A stretch of 64,000 bases of DNA from Streptomyces flavofungini (GCF_014650815.1 NZ_BMVR01000020.1:1-64000), one strand, 5' to 3'. Positions 1-8,423 are shown, numbered from the stretch's first letter. The notes: generated from the letters alone by a model not told the origin. A program made the numbers and translations.

Positions 1-54
1 CCTACGTGCAGACAGGCCGACAGTCTCATGATCAGCAGCTTTTGTTAGAGCCAG

Positions 55-1074
55 TTAGCCGGGCAGCCGCCGGAAGACCGGCCGGGCCCAGCTCGGCGGC
101 TCCGGCGGCGTCCCCGGATCCGCCGGGGCGGCCACGACCTGGAGGTCCACCTGCGTGGGCGGGTGCCCCTGCGCGCTGCCCGTGACCGCGGCGCGCAGCG
201 CGGCCACGAACTCCAGGCAGGAGCCGTACCGGTCGTCGGGGCTCTTGGCCAGCGCCTTCGCGAGGACTCCGTCGAGGGCGCCGGGGCTGTCGGGGCGCTG
301 CTCGGTCAGGCGGGGCGGCTGGTCGTACTGGTGGGCCCAGAGCAGCGCCATGTCGTCGTCGCGCTGGAAGGGCGGCCCGCCGGCCAGGCTCTCGTGGACG
401 ACGCAGGCGAGGCTGTAGACGTCGCACCTGCCGTCCACCGGGCGGCCCGAGATCTGCTCCGGCGCCACGTAGTCGAGCGTCCCGACGAACTGGCCCACGG
501 AGGTGAACCCGGTCAGCGAGAGCGACTTCTTGGTCAGGCCGAAGTCCGTGAGGTAGACGTGCTCCGGGTGGTCGCTGTCGGTGCCCTTGGCCACGAGGAT
601 GTTGCCGGGTTTGACGTCGCGGTGGACGAGTCCGTGGTCGTGGGCCGCGTCGAGCGCGGACGCGACCTGCGCGGCGATGCGCAGGGCCGTGCCGACGGGA
701 AGGGGGCCCGAGCGGTCGAGGAGGTGGCGCAGGTCGAGCCCGGGGACGTAGCGCATGGCGATGTAGAGCACGCCGTCGGTCTCGCCCGCCTCGAAGACCG
801 GCACGATGTGCGGGTGCTCGATCGCTGCGGCCACCCGCGACTCGTGCGTGAAGCGCTGCCGGAACGTGTCGTTGCGGGCGAGTTCGGGGGCGAGCAGCTT
901 CAGGGCGACGGTCCGGTCCAGGCGCAGGTCCTTGGCGCGGTAGACGACGGCCATGCCGCCGCGCCCGATCTCGCTCTCGACCCGGTAGCCCGCGATCTGC
1001 TTCCCGACCAGGTCGGACGGGCGCCCGGAGTGCGGACTGCCGCTCGACGGCGCCGCGCGCGGCGCGGTCCCCAT
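55..1074 (-). CDS. Serine/threonine protein kinase (PknB-like, soluble)
   Basis: Hanks-type Ser/Thr kinase of 339 aa. Visible motifs in order: glycine loop IGRGGM (36-41), ATP lysine K59, alpha-C glutamate E78, catalytic loop HRDVKPGN (151-158), DFG (177-179) and APE (204-206), so it should be active. After the kinase domain (about 30-295) there is only a Pro/Ala-rich tail and no membrane segment or PASTA repeats, unlike PknB or PknF. It is the last gene of a leftward run: its start overlaps the stop of the SH3-like gene by one base (ATGA), and the FHA-ABC exporter lies further upstream. The arrangement recalls mycobacterial pknF next to the FHA-ABC exporter Rv1747, where the kinase phosphorylates the exporter. 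That this kinase does the same is inference. Confidence 0.93.
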   Translation of the reverse strand: MGTAPRAAPSSGSPHSGRPSDLVGKQIAGYRVESEIGRGGMAVVYRAKDLRLDRTVALKLLAPELARNDTFRQRFTHESRVAAAIEHPHIVPVFEAGETDGVLYIAMRYVPGLDLRHLLDRSGPLPVGTALRIAAQVASALDAAHDHGLVHRDVKPGNILVAKGTDSDHPEHVYLTDFGLTKKSLSLTGFTSVGQFVGTLDYVAPEQISGRPVDGRCDVYSLACVVHESLAGGPPFQRDDDMALLWAHQYDQPPRLTEQRPDSPGALDGVLAKALAKSPDDRYGSCLEFVAALRAAVTGSAQGHPPTQVDLQVVAAPADPGTPPEPPSWARPVFRRLPG

Positions 1075-1727
1075 CAGGCGTCACCGGGCCGGTGCGGCGG
1101 GCCGGGGTCGACCGTGACGGGTGGGATGCGCCGGGTGGGGTCCTCGCCGTAGGGGTCGGGGGCGGGATCCGGCACGGCCTCGACCACCTGTGTCGGCTCC
1201 GGCCCCGCGACCGGCGCCCCACCCGCCCCCTCGCCGTGCGCGCTCGGCCCCTCCCCCGTCGCGTACGTACTGAGCCGCGCCCCGTCGCAGTACACCCACC
1301 GCTCGTGTTCCGCGTCGTAGAGCCACATCGACTCGCCGTCCACGATCATGCCCACGCGCAGGCCGCGGGTCCGGCGGCGGAAGGACTCGCCGTCCGTCCC
1401 GCCGTCCGCGAGTTCCTCCGCCGCGCGCCGGTAGCGGGCCAGGGCGTCCTCGGACCGTGCCAGGAGGGGGCGCGGGTCCGCCGTGCGGGCCGGCGGGTGG
1501 CCCGCGGCCGGTGGATCGTGCGGCACGGCGACCAGGAGGCGGCCGTCGACCCAGGCCGACCAGCCGTTGGCGCAGACGATCCGGCCCCAGTCGCCGAGCC
1601 GGTCGACCAGTTGCACGGGCAGCAGCGCGTCGAGCGGCGTCGTGGGCCGGTTCGCGTCCGGCGCCTCCCAGGCGGGCAGCCCGTCCTGGGGGACGACGTG
1701 GGTGGGGCGGAAGTCCGCAGTGGTCAT
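1074..1727 (-). CDS. Hypothetical SH3-like protein between kinase and FHA-ABC exporter
   Basis: 217 aa, not assigned to a named family. Residues about 25-75 (LPVQLVDRLGDWGRIVCANG and the following SAWVDGRLL) look like a bacterial SH3-type beta-barrel with the usual Trp/Gly positions. A charged helical middle follows (about 85-120), then a second beta-rich stretch containing RVGMIVDGESMWLYD (about 125-155) and a Pro/Gly-rich acidic tail. No signal peptide or membrane helix, so it is probably cytosolic. It starts 26 bp after the exporter stop and overlaps the kinase start, so the three genes are probably co-transcribed and it may be an accessory of the kinase/exporter pair. Function unknown. 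Confidence 0.75.
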   Translation of the reverse strand: MTTADFRPTHVVPQDGLPAWEAPDANRPTTPLDALLPVQLVDRLGDWGRIVCANGWSAWVDGRLLVAVPHDPPAAGHPPARTADPRPLLARSEDALARYRRAAEELADGGTDGESFRRRTRGLRVGMIVDGESMWLYDAEHERWVYCDGARLSTYATGEGPSAHGEGAGGAPVAGPEPTQVVEAVPDPAPDPYGEDPTRRIPPVTVDPGPPHRPGDA

Positions 1728-1752
1728 CGCGTCTGCTCCTGCTCGCCGCTCG

Positions 1753-4134
1753 CTACTTCCGCATGACCGCGGGTTCGTGCCGCCGCAGCAGCCTGGCGAC
1801 CACGTATCCGAAGCCGACCGAGAGGGCCACCAGCATGCCCATGTTGAGCAGCCAGACCCCCGTGGAGTGCCGGAACAGCGGGTCGGCCGTCAGCTCGCCC
1901 GGGACGATCCTGCCGAGGTCGATGGTCCCCGCCATCGCGCCCAGCGCCCACCGCGAGGGCACGAGCCACGCCAGCTGCTCGACGCCGGGCACCCCGTGGA
2001 GCTTCAGGAGCGCGCCGCAGAACACCACTTGGACGATGGCGAGGAGCACGAGCAGCGGCATCGTCACCTCTTCCTTGCGGACCAGGGCCGAGACGAGCAG
2101 GCCGAGCATCATGGCCGTGAAGGCCAGCAGGGCCACCGCCACGGTGATCTCGGCCAGTGGCGGCAGCAGCACTCCCTCGCCCCGGGGCGCGTTGAGGTCG
2201 ACGCCCAGCAGGGCCACCAGGGTCAGCACGACGGCCTGCAGCACGGTGATCGTTCCGAGCACGACGACCTTGGACATCAGGTACGCCGATCTGGACAGCC
2301 CCACGGCCCGTTCGCGCTGGTAGATGACCCGTTCCTTGACGAGTTCCCGCACGGCGTTGGCGGCACCGGTCAGGACTCCGCCCACACAGAGGATGAGCAG
2401 CGCGTTCATCGCCGTCTCCTGGGTCAGCCTGCTCCCGGCCAGGGCGCGGGCCATGGCGCCCATCACGAACGGCAGCGCGATCATGATCGCGAGGAAGGTC
2501 CGGTCGGCGCCGAGGGCGGCCGCGTACCGCCGCACCAGGGTGCGCAGTTGGGACCCCCAGCTCTGCGCCTTCGGCGGCGGCGCGAAGGCGGTACCCCGCC
2601 CCGGGCCGCCTGCCGCGGCGACCGCGCCGCCCTGCGGCAGGAGGTACGGCTGCGCGGAGGAGTTGACGATGTACCGCTGGTGGAACGGCGACTGCCGGTA
2701 GCCCGCCGCCCAGTCCCGGTCGCGGTCCCCCTCGAAGGCCTCGAACGCCTCGGGCCACTGGTCGAAGCCGAAGAACGGGAGCGCGTCCTGCGGCGGCCCG
2801 TAGTAGGCGATCCTGCCGCCCGCCGCGAGCACCAGGAGCCGGTCGCACACGTCGAGGCTGAGCACGCTGTGCGTGACGACGATGACGGTGCGGCCGTCGT
2901 CGGCGAGGCCGCGCAGCATGTGCATCACCGAGCGGTCCATGCCGGGGTCGAGCCCGGACGTCGGCTCGTCGAGGAAGAGCAGCGACGGCTTCGTCAGGAG
3001 TTCGAGGGCGACGCTCACGCGCTTGCGCTGGCCGCCGGAGAGGCTGTGGATGGGCTGGTCGACGCGCTGCTCCAGGCCGAGTTCGCGGATGACCTCGTCG
3101 ACCCTGGCCCGGCGTTCCGCCTTCTCGGTGTCCTGGGGGAAGCGCAGTTCGGCGGCGTATCCGAGGGCCCTGCGCACGGTGAGCTGGGCGTGCAGGATGT
3201 CGTCCTGCGGGACGAGCCCGATGCGCTGGCGGAGCTCGGCGTAGTCGCGGTAGAGGTCTCGGCCGTCGTAGAGCACGGTGCCGCCGTCGGCGGGGCGCAG
3301 GCCGGTGAGGGCGTTGAGGAGGGTGGACTTCCCCGCGCCGCTGGGGCCGACGACGGCGAGCAGGCACTTCTCGCCGACGGGGAAGGAGATCCGGTCGAGG
3401 AGCGTCTTGCGGCCCCGGTCGACGGCGACCGTCAGCTCCTGCACGTCGAGCGACACCTCGCCCGTGTCGACGTACTCCTGCAGCTGGTCCCCGACGAGGC
3501 AGTACGCGCGGTGGCCGACGCCGACGATGTCCCCGGGCATGACCTGGGCGCGGGCGACCGACTGGCCGTTCAGATAGGTGCCGTTGTGGCTGCCGAGGTC
3601 CACGATCTCGTACCTGCCGTCGGCGAGGAAGCGCAGCTCGGCGTGGCGGCGCGAGACCACCAGGTCGTCGATGACCAGGTCGTTGTCGGCGGCACGGCCG
3701 ATGCGGACGGTGCGGGTGGGCAGCGGGCGCACGGTCGTCGGCTGCCGGAAGGTGCCGGTGGCCGAGGGCGTGCGGACGCCGGAGGGGCGTTCGGGGGCGG
3801 CGGGCGCGGGCGGCTCCCGGCCGACGAGCACCGCGCGCGGGCCGTCGGTGACGTTGCCGAAGCGGATGACGCTGCCGGGTCCGACGCCGCACTCGTGGAC
3901 GCGCGTCCCGTCGGCGTAGGTGCCGTTCGTGCTGTGCTCGTCCGCGATCGTCCAGTGGTCCAGCTCGGCGTGCAGGACGGCGTGGTGCCAGGAGACGCGG
4001 GCGTCGTCGATGACGACGTCGCTCAGCGGGTCACGGCCGACGTGATAGTCCCGGCTCGGACTCATCACCGTGGAGCCGGTGTCGGTCTCGAGGACGAGTT
4101 CGGGCGCAGTCGGCGTCACGGGCCGCTTCCCCAT
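1753..4134 (-). CDS. FHA-FHA-ABC exporter, fused ATPase and permease
   Basis: 793-aa ABC-2-type half transporter with two N-terminal phosphothreonine-binding FHA domains. FHA1 shows GR 33-34 and NGT 70-72; FHA2 shows GR 146-147, SRRH 161-164 and NGT 184-186. The ATPase has Walker A GPSGAGKST (263-271), signature LSGGQ (365-369) and Walker B LLFLDE (385-390). About six hydrophobic segments follow from about 525 to 790. This is the architecture of mycobacterial Rv1747 (ABCG-like), whose FHA domains bind its partner kinase. The ATG has no obvious Shine-Dalgarno but a TAGAAT box lies 7 bp upstream, suggesting a leaderless transcript with its own promoter in the 39-bp gap after yigZ. Substrate unknown; mycobacterial relatives are linked to cell-envelope lipids or glycolipids. 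Confidence 0.95.
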   Translation of the reverse strand: MGKRPVTPTAPELVLETDTGSTVMSPSRDYHVGRDPLSDVVIDDARVSWHHAVLHAELDHWTIADEHSTNGTYADGTRVHECGVGPGSVIRFGNVTDGPRAVLVGREPPAPAAPERPSGVRTPSATGTFRQPTTVRPLPTRTVRIGRAADNDLVIDDLVVSRRHAELRFLADGRYEIVDLGSHNGTYLNGQSVARAQVMPGDIVGVGHRAYCLVGDQLQEYVDTGEVSLDVQELTVAVDRGRKTLLDRISFPVGEKCLLAVVGPSGAGKSTLLNALTGLRPADGGTVLYDGRDLYRDYAELRQRIGLVPQDDILHAQLTVRRALGYAAELRFPQDTEKAERRARVDEVIRELGLEQRVDQPIHSLSGGQRKRVSVALELLTKPSLLFLDEPTSGLDPGMDRSVMHMLRGLADDGRTVIVVTHSVLSLDVCDRLLVLAAGGRIAYYGPPQDALPFFGFDQWPEAFEAFEGDRDRDWAAGYRQSPFHQRYIVNSSAQPYLLPQGGAVAAAGGPGRGTAFAPPPKAQSWGSQLRTLVRRYAAALGADRTFLAIMIALPFVMGAMARALAGSRLTQETAMNALLILCVGGVLTGAANAVRELVKERVIYQRERAVGLSRSAYLMSKVVVLGTITVLQAVVLTLVALLGVDLNAPRGEGVLLPPLAEITVAVALLAFTAMMLGLLVSALVRKEEVTMPLLVLLAIVQVVFCGALLKLHGVPGVEQLAWLVPSRWALGAMAGTIDLGRIVPGELTADPLFRHSTGVWLLNMGMLVALSVGFGYVVARLLRRHEPAVMRK

Positions 4135-4173
4135 GCCCGAATTCTACCTATTCGCACAGATTCACGCCTGCCG

Positions 4174-4800
4174 TCAGGCGTCCCCGTACGCCTCTCCCCC
4201 GAGCTCGAACCCCGCGCTGCCCGCCGTGGCATCCGCGAGCCACGCCCTGAAGGCCGCGACGTCGGCGTCGGGCAGGCCGATCTCGATGGTCACCGCGTCC
4301 CCGTAGCGCACGTCCCGCACGTCGCGCCCCGCCGACCGCAGGTCGTTCTGAATCTTGCCCGCGCGCTGGTGGTCGACGGTGACGGTGGCCAGGCGGAAGC
4401 GGCGGCGGGTGTGGGTGCCGAGCGTGTCCAGGGCCTCGCCGACGGCGCCTCCGTAGGCGCGGATCAGACCGCCCGCGCCGAGCTTGACGCCTCCGTAGTA
4501 GCGGGTCACGACAGCGACGACGTAACGCATGTCGCGCCGCAGGAGCATCTGGAGCATGGGGACACCGGCAGTACCGCCCGGTTCGCCGTCGTCGCTCGCC
4601 TTCTGCACGGAGGCGTCGGCGCCGATGACGTACGCGAAGCAGTTGTGGGAGGCCGTCGGATGTTCCTTGCGGACGCGGGCGACGAAGTCCTGGGCCTCCT
4701 GCTCGGTGGCGGCGGGTGCGAGCGCGCACAGGAAGCGCGAGCGGTTGATCTCGGTCTCGTGCACGCCCTCGCGGGCCACGGTGCGGTACTCGTCCTGCAT
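4174..4800 (-). CDS. YigZ/IMPACT family protein
   Basis: 208 aa, the usual length for the YigZ/IMPACT family. The N-terminal UPF0029 domain carries the family hallmarks SRFLCALAP (21-29), HPTASHNCFAYV (about 45-56) and DDGEPGGTAGVPML (about 70-84), then RYYGGVKLGAGGLIRAYGGAV (about 101-121); a C-terminal ferredoxin-like domain (DUF1949) ends the protein. Eukaryotic IMPACT modulates the Gcn2 kinase; the bacterial role is not settled. AGGGTGG lies just before the ATG. It is upstream of and on the same strand as the FHA-ABC gene, 39 bp away, and divergent from the phosphopantetheinyl transferase. Family assignment is secure, function is not. Confidence 0.93.
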   Translation of the reverse strand: MQDEYRTVAREGVHETEINRSRFLCALAPAATEQEAQDFVARVRKEHPTASHNCFAYVIGADASVQKASDDGEPGGTAGVPMLQMLLRRDMRYVVAVVTRYYGGVKLGAGGLIRAYGGAVGEALDTLGTHTRRRFRLATVTVDHQRAGKIQNDLRSAGRDVRDVRYGDAVTIEIGLPDADVAAFRAWLADATAGSAGFELGGEAYGDA

Positions 4801-4906
4801 CAGGCCACCCTATGCGCTCGTTCTGCGGGGCCCCGCGCGGCGGCCACCAGGGCCTGATCGGGGCTCCGGGACCACACCGCGCGGGCCGCCGGTACAGTGA
4901 TCGATC

Positions 4907-5626
4907 GTGACGTCACCCTCGAAGTCCACCGGCGAAGTATCCGACGAGACCGGCATATTGAGCACTCTCCTGGCCGGAGAGCCCGTCTTCGTGGTCGAGA
5001 CCCGCGAGGATCCGGCCGACGCCGTCCTCTTCCCCGAAGAGGTCGCGTACGTGGCGAAGGCCGTGCCGAAGCGGCAGCGCGAGTTCACCACGGCGCGCCA
5101 CTGCGCCCGCACCGCGCTCGCCCGCATCGACGTGCCGCCCGGGCCCATCCTGCGCGGCGACAAGGGCGCGCCGGTGTGGCCCGCCGGCGTCGTCGGCAGC
5201 ATGACGCACTGCCTGGGCTACCGCGCCGCGGTCGTCGCCCGCGCGGGCGACGTCACCTCGGTCGGCGTCGACGCCGAACCGGCCGAGCCGCTGTCCGACC
5301 CGGGCGTCCTCGACCTGGTCAGCGACAAGAAGGAGCGCGCCGCACTGGCCGCGCTCGCCGTCACGGAACCGTCCGTCCCGTGGGACCGGCTGCTCTTCAG
5401 CGCCAAGGAGTCCGTCTACAAGGCGTGGTTCCCGCTCGCCAAGCGCTGGCTCGGCTTCGAGGACGCGCACCTGGAGATCAGCGCGGACGGCACGTTCACC
5501 GCCGAGCTCCTGGTGGCGGGTCCGGTGGTCGCGGGCTCGGAGCTGACCGGGTTCTCCGGTACCTGGCTGGTACGGGACGGGGTCGTCGTGACGGCCATCG
5601 TGATGCGGGCGGAGCAGGCGGGGTAA
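4907..5626 (+). CDS. 4'-phosphopantetheinyl transferase (Sfp/EntD type)
   Basis: 239 aa. Transfers phosphopantetheine from CoA to carrier proteins of fatty-acid, polyketide or nonribosomal peptide synthases. Visible motifs: GSMTHC (97-102), the Mg-binding V-G-V-D-A-E (D122, E124) and F-S-A-K-E-S-V-Y-K-A-W (164-174, with K167, E168 and K172). The N-terminal basic stretch (R-Q-R-E-F-T-T-A-R, 57-65) resembles the EntD-type CoA-contact region. GTG start with a TACAGT box 8 bp upstream and no Shine-Dalgarno, so leaderless initiation is likely. No synthase genes are nearby; it probably acts on carriers encoded elsewhere. Confidence 0.95.
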   Translation: MTSPSKSTGEVSDETGILSTLLAGEPVFVVETREDPADAVLFPEEVAYVAKAVPKRQREFTTARHCARTALARIDVPPGPILRGDKGAPVWPAGVVGSMTHCLGYRAAVVARAGDVTSVGVDAEPAEPLSDPGVLDLVSDKKERAALAALAVTEPSVPWDRLLFSAKESVYKAWFPLAKRWLGFEDAHLEISADGTFTAELLVAGPVVAGSELTGFSGTWLVRDGVVVTAIVMRAEQAG

Positions 5627-5633
5627 CACCCCG

Positions 5634-5687
5634 CGCATGGCCGTGAACCCCGGGCGCGCGTGCGCGCCCGGGGTTCACGGCCATGCG
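5634..5687. terminator. Perfect 26-bp inverted repeat between convergent genes
   Basis: Arms 5634-5659 and 5662-5687 are exact reverse complements separated by only 2 nt (GT). It lies 8 bp after the phosphopantetheinyl transferase stop, between convergent genes. It reads the same on both strands and has no U-tract, as is usual in Streptomyces. Probably a bidirectional intrinsic terminator. Confidence 0.85.
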
Positions 5688-5693
5688 CACCCG

Positions 5694-5717
5694 GGGCCAC
5701 GCGTACGCGCGTGGCCC
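5694..5717. terminator. Second hairpin between convergent genes
   Basis: Perfect 10-bp stem (5694-5703 with 5708-5717) and a 4-nt loop, ending 6 bp before the stop of the leftward TenA-like gene. Together with the larger repeat to its left it forms a double terminator. Confidence 0.75.
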
Positions 5718-5722
5718 TGCCC

Positions 5723-6424
5723 CTAGGCGAGCCCCGCCAGCGTCCCCCAGAACATCTCCTCGTAGTCCTGCAGCAGCCGCCCCTGCCGCCCCTGCCGCAG
5801 CGCCGTGGTGGGCGTGAGGCGTTCCAGGTCGATGCCCTCCTGGAGCGCGGCGAGGGTCGCGCGGTCGAGGTCCGGCGCGGGCCCGGCGAAGAAGTCGAAG
5901 AAGCCGCAGGCCTCGTCGGAGAAGCCGTAGCGTCCGCGCAGCGCCTCCGCGAGCGCGCCGCAGTAGCCGCCCCACGCCGCGAAGTTGGCGGTCAGAGCGA
6001 GCACCGCGTCGGCCGGTTCGGCGTTCAGGGCGAGCCACGCCACGTATGCGGGATAGGTCTGGCAGCCCGCCGTCGGGACGTACACCGCCGCCTGCTCCGC
6101 GTCCACCCCGCACGCGGCAAGCAGCGGGCCGAGCCGGTCGAGGGCCACCGCCTCCCCCTCGGCGAGGGAGGCGAAGAAGGCCGCACAGGCGAGCAGGCCC
6201 GCGTCGGCGGAGCGGGCGGCCAGATGCAGGAAGGACCGGCGGTCGGCCGGGATGACCCGGCACTGCTCCAGGGCGAGGGCGGCGAGCGCGCGCCGGTCGG
6301 CGCCGCCGTCCGTGACGAGGGGGACCAGGGGATTCGCGTGCGGCTTAGGGGCGAGCTCCGCCGTCGCGCTCTCCAGGAGTTCGCGTGCCGTGCGGTGCGA
6401 GCGCTCGGGGGGCGTCGATGTCAT
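5723..6424 (-). CDS. TenA/PqqC-like haem-oxygenase-fold protein
   Basis: 233 aa, almost entirely alpha-helical by eye with no signal peptide. The layout matches the TenA/THI-4/PqqC superfamily: aromatic-rich helices such as TYPAYVAWLAL (about 120-130), ANFAAWGGYCGALAEAL (about 145-161) and EACGFFDFFAGPAP (about 169-182). TenA enzymes hydrolyse thiamin or aminopyrimidine; other members are diiron or cofactor-independent oxidases. No thiamin genes are nearby, so the substrate is open. Actinobacterial relatives are often labelled 'transcriptional regulator' on weak grounds. It is divergent from terB, and the palindrome at 6499-6516 lies in the shared upstream region, 75-92 bp from this start. 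Confidence 0.6.
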   Translation of the reverse strand: MTSTPPERSHRTARELLESATAELAPKPHANPLVPLVTDGGADRRALAALALEQCRVIPADRRSFLHLAARSADAGLLACAAFFASLAEGEAVALDRLGPLLAACGVDAEQAAVYVPTAGCQTYPAYVAWLALNAEPADAVLALTANFAAWGGYCGALAEALRGRYGFSDEACGFFDFFAGPAPDLDRATLAALQEGIDLERLTPTTALRQGRQGRLLQDYEEMFWGTLAGLA

Positions 6425-6498
6425 CGGTCGGCCTTTCCGTGCGGGCGGAACTTACGTGACCTACGGGACTTTTCGGCATAGCTGCCGCGGATGCTAAC

Positions 6499-6516
6499 TT
6501 CTACAGTGCTGTAGAA
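6499..6516. promoter_or_regulatory. Candidate BlaI-type operator before terB
   Basis: Perfect 18-bp palindrome TTCTACA-gtgc-TGTAGAA. BlaI/MecI repressors bind TACA/TGTA half-sites, and a blaI gene lies 1.5 kb away. The right arm runs into TAGAAA, a plausible -10 box for terB, so bound repressor would block the promoter. The same arms recur at 8587-8602. Binding itself is inference. Confidence 0.65.
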
Positions 6517-6560
6517 ATTGGTCGGCAGCAACTGCCGGCACCAACTGATGGAGTTTTTCC

Positions 6561-7016
6561 ATGGCCCTGTGGGACCGCTTGAAGGAATCCGCGTCGACGA
6601 TGCAGGCGCAGCTGACGGCGAAGAAGAACGACCTCACGAGCGGGGCCTTCCGCGACTCCAGCATGGCGATGTGCGCGCTCGTCGCCGCCGCCGACGGCAC
6701 CGTGGACGCCGCCGAGCGACAGCGCGTCGCGCAGCTCATCGCCACCAACGAGGTGCTCCAGAACTTCGCCGCGGACGACCTGCGGCGCCGCTTCGACGCG
6801 TACGTGGACAAGCTGACGGCCGACTTCGCGTTCGGCAAGGTGAGCGTGTTGCAGGAGGTCGCGAAGGCCAAGAAGAAGCCCGCCGAGGCGCGCGCCGTCA
6901 TCCAGATCGGCATCGTCATCGGCGGCGCCGACGGCGACTTCGACAAGGACGAGCAGGCCGTGGTGCGCGAGGCGTGCTTCGCCCTCGACCTGCCGCCGCA
7001 CGAGTTCGACCTCTGA
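6561..7016 (+). CDS. terB: TerB-family tellurite-resistance-like protein
   Basis: 151 aa, the standard TerB length. Helical protein with the family's two acidic metal-binding loops: AAADGTVDAAERQ (about 42-54) and GGADGDFDKDEQ (about 118-129), both DG-x-x-D-x-x-E-like. TerB proteins sit at the membrane and take part in Ter stress complexes with TerC and TerD. GATGGAG lies 7-8 bp before the ATG. A canonical TACA-N4-TGTA palindrome sits 45-62 bp upstream. It converges with the M56 peptidase gene, 7 bp between stops, and its presumed partner terD lies 1.6 kb downstream. No terC or terA is in the window. Confidence 0.92.
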   Translation: MALWDRLKESASTMQAQLTAKKNDLTSGAFRDSSMAMCALVAAADGTVDAAERQRVAQLIATNEVLQNFAADDLRRRFDAYVDKLTADFAFGKVSVLQEVAKAKKKPAEARAVIQIGIVIGGADGDFDKDEQAVVREACFALDLPPHEFDL

Positions 7017-7023
7017 CGGTCCG

Positions 7024-8004
7024 TCACAGCGGCGTGGCCGCCCGCAGCACGAGCACCATCGTCACCGTCGCGTTCGCCGAGGACATCGCGGACACGGCGG
7101 TGCCGCACGCGGCGCCCCAGAGCGCCAGGCCCATCGCCGTGAACAGCGAGGGCCTGGTGCGGGCGGCGGGCGCCGGGCCGAGGAGGGCGGCGACGCGGCG
7201 CGGCACCGGACCCACCGCGGCAAGACCCGCAAGACCCGCCGGCGCGGCCGTGCGCGGGCGCGCGAGCGCCGCCTTGCCGATGGCCCGCGCGACCACACGC
7301 CGGTCCCGTACGACCGCCGCGGCCTCCTCGTCGGCCCATCGCTCGGCGGTGTACGCGGTGGCCGTGCGCAGCGGCCGCAGGAACGGGTTGGCGCGCGCGG
7401 CCAACTGCGTGACCAGCAGGAACCGGTGGTGGCGCGCGGCGAGATGGGCTCGCTCGTGGGCGAACAGGGCGCGGCGTTCGGCGGGTTGGAGCCGGTCGAG
7501 CAGGGCGCGGCTGACGACGACACGCCCGTGCGGCGCGCGGCGCCCGCGCCGGGTCCGGCCCCCGGCCCGGCGCTCCTTCCCGGGCAGCGCGTAGGCGTAC
7601 GCCTCCGTCGCGTCCGGCAGCACGGCCACCGACGTACCGGGCAACCCCGCGAGCGCCCGCCACCCCCGGCGGCGTACCGTCGCATGCCGCCACAGCGTGC
7701 GCGCCAGCGCCCCGCAGACGATCGTCAGCGCCGGGATCGCGGCCCGGCCCGCGACCTCGTCGTACGGCAGCGCGGCGCGGACCTCCGGGTCCGACCAGCC
7801 GTCGGGCAGCGGGTTGCCGGGGAGTTGGGCGGTGCCGACGACCATGAGCAGGGCCAGGCAGAGCGTGCTGCACAGCGCCATCACGGCGGCCAGAGCGGTC
7901 AGCAGGCGGGTCGCGGTGCGCGGGTGCAGATGCTGGGCGGCGAGCCGGGCGACCGGCCAGGCGGTCAGCGGCAGCACGAGCGGCAGGAAGACGAAGAGCC
8001 CCAT
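7024..8004 (-). CDS. M56-family membrane metallopeptidase (BlaR1/MecR1-like, no sensor domain)
   Basis: 326 aa. Four hydrophobic segments are visible (about 3-20, 33-57, 87-103 and 288-310) with the zinc-protease motif HERAH at 183-187 in the cytosolic loop, as in BlaR1/MecR1. It lacks the roughly 250-aa extracellular penicillin-binding domain of true BlaR1, so its trigger cannot be beta-lactam acylation of that domain. It lies 8 bp downstream of the BlaI-family gene on the same strand, the usual repressor/anti-repressor operon in which the activated protease inactivates the repressor. terB and terD flank the pair, suggesting they are the targets. Signal unknown. Confidence 0.92.
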   Translation of the reverse strand: MGLFVFLPLVLPLTAWPVARLAAQHLHPRTATRLLTALAAVMALCSTLCLALLMVVGTAQLPGNPLPDGWSDPEVRAALPYDEVAGRAAIPALTIVCGALARTLWRHATVRRRGWRALAGLPGTSVAVLPDATEAYAYALPGKERRAGGRTRRGRRAPHGRVVVSRALLDRLQPAERRALFAHERAHLAARHHRFLLVTQLAARANPFLRPLRTATAYTAERWADEEAAAVVRDRRVVARAIGKAALARPRTAAPAGLAGLAAVGPVPRRVAALLGPAPAARTRPSLFTAMGLALWGAACGTAVSAMSSANATVTMVLVLRAATPL

Positions 8005-8012
8005 GCGTCCGG

Positions 8013-8423
8013 TCAGTCCTCCGCGGTGGCGGCGCCGCCCGCGTCGCCGAGCAGATCGCGCAGCAGCCGCTCGTCGTCGGCGGACAGGGTGGTGACGAAG
8101 CTGGCGAGCACCGCCGAGCGGTCGCTCTCGCCGTCGAGGACCTTGCGCATGCGCAGCGCGGCGAGCCCGGCCTCGTCGGCGGTGGAGCGCCAGACGAAGG
8201 AGCGGCCCGCGCGTTCACGTGTCACCACGTTCTTGGCGAGCAGCCGCGTGAGGATCGTCATGACCGTCGTGTACGCGAGATCGCCGCCGAGGCGTTCCTG
8301 CACCCAGGCCGCGCTCACCGGCCCGCGCGCGCCGTGCAGCGCCGCGAGCACCTGGGCCTCCAGCTCGCCCTGCCCGCGCCTGCGCGGACGCGGCCCCTCC
8401 GGCCCGTCTCCGTGCTGCGTCAT
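8013..8423 (-). CDS. BlaI/MecI/CopY-family transcriptional repressor
   Basis: 136 aa from the ATG at 8423; upstream in-frame codons exist but this start has GGGAGG and GAGGAC 8-15 bp ahead. The N-terminal winged helix reads LEAQVLAALHGARGPVSAAW, then VQERLGGDLAYTTVMTILTR (about 21-60) with the YTTV(M)TIL recognition helix typical of BlaI/MecI. A helical dimerisation region follows, ending in DERLLRDLLG. These repressors bind TACA...TGTA dyads as dimers and are inactivated through the partner M56 protease, which follows 8 bp downstream. Dyads lie in its own upstream region (8505-8521 and 8587-8602) and before terB. Confidence 0.94.
   Translation of the reverse strand: MTQHGDGPEGPRPRRRGQGELEAQVLAALHGARGPVSAAWVQERLGGDLAYTTVMTILTRLLAKNVVTRERAGRSFVWRSTADEAGLAALRMRKVLDGESDRSAVLASFVTTLSADDERLLRDLLGDAGGAATAED

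Noticed and set aside
1483..4857. A 1124-codon open frame on the + strand across the kinase/exporter genes
   Set aside because: It is the antisense of clearly conserved leftward genes (kinase, FHA-ABC, YigZ), and its translation is Arg/Gly/Val-rich with no domain. High-GC DNA opens such frames.
7024..8423. A beta-lactam resistance operon (blaR1-blaI)
   Set aside because: The M56 protein lacks the penicillin-binding sensor domain, and no beta-lactamase gene adjoins; the dyads lie before ter genes.
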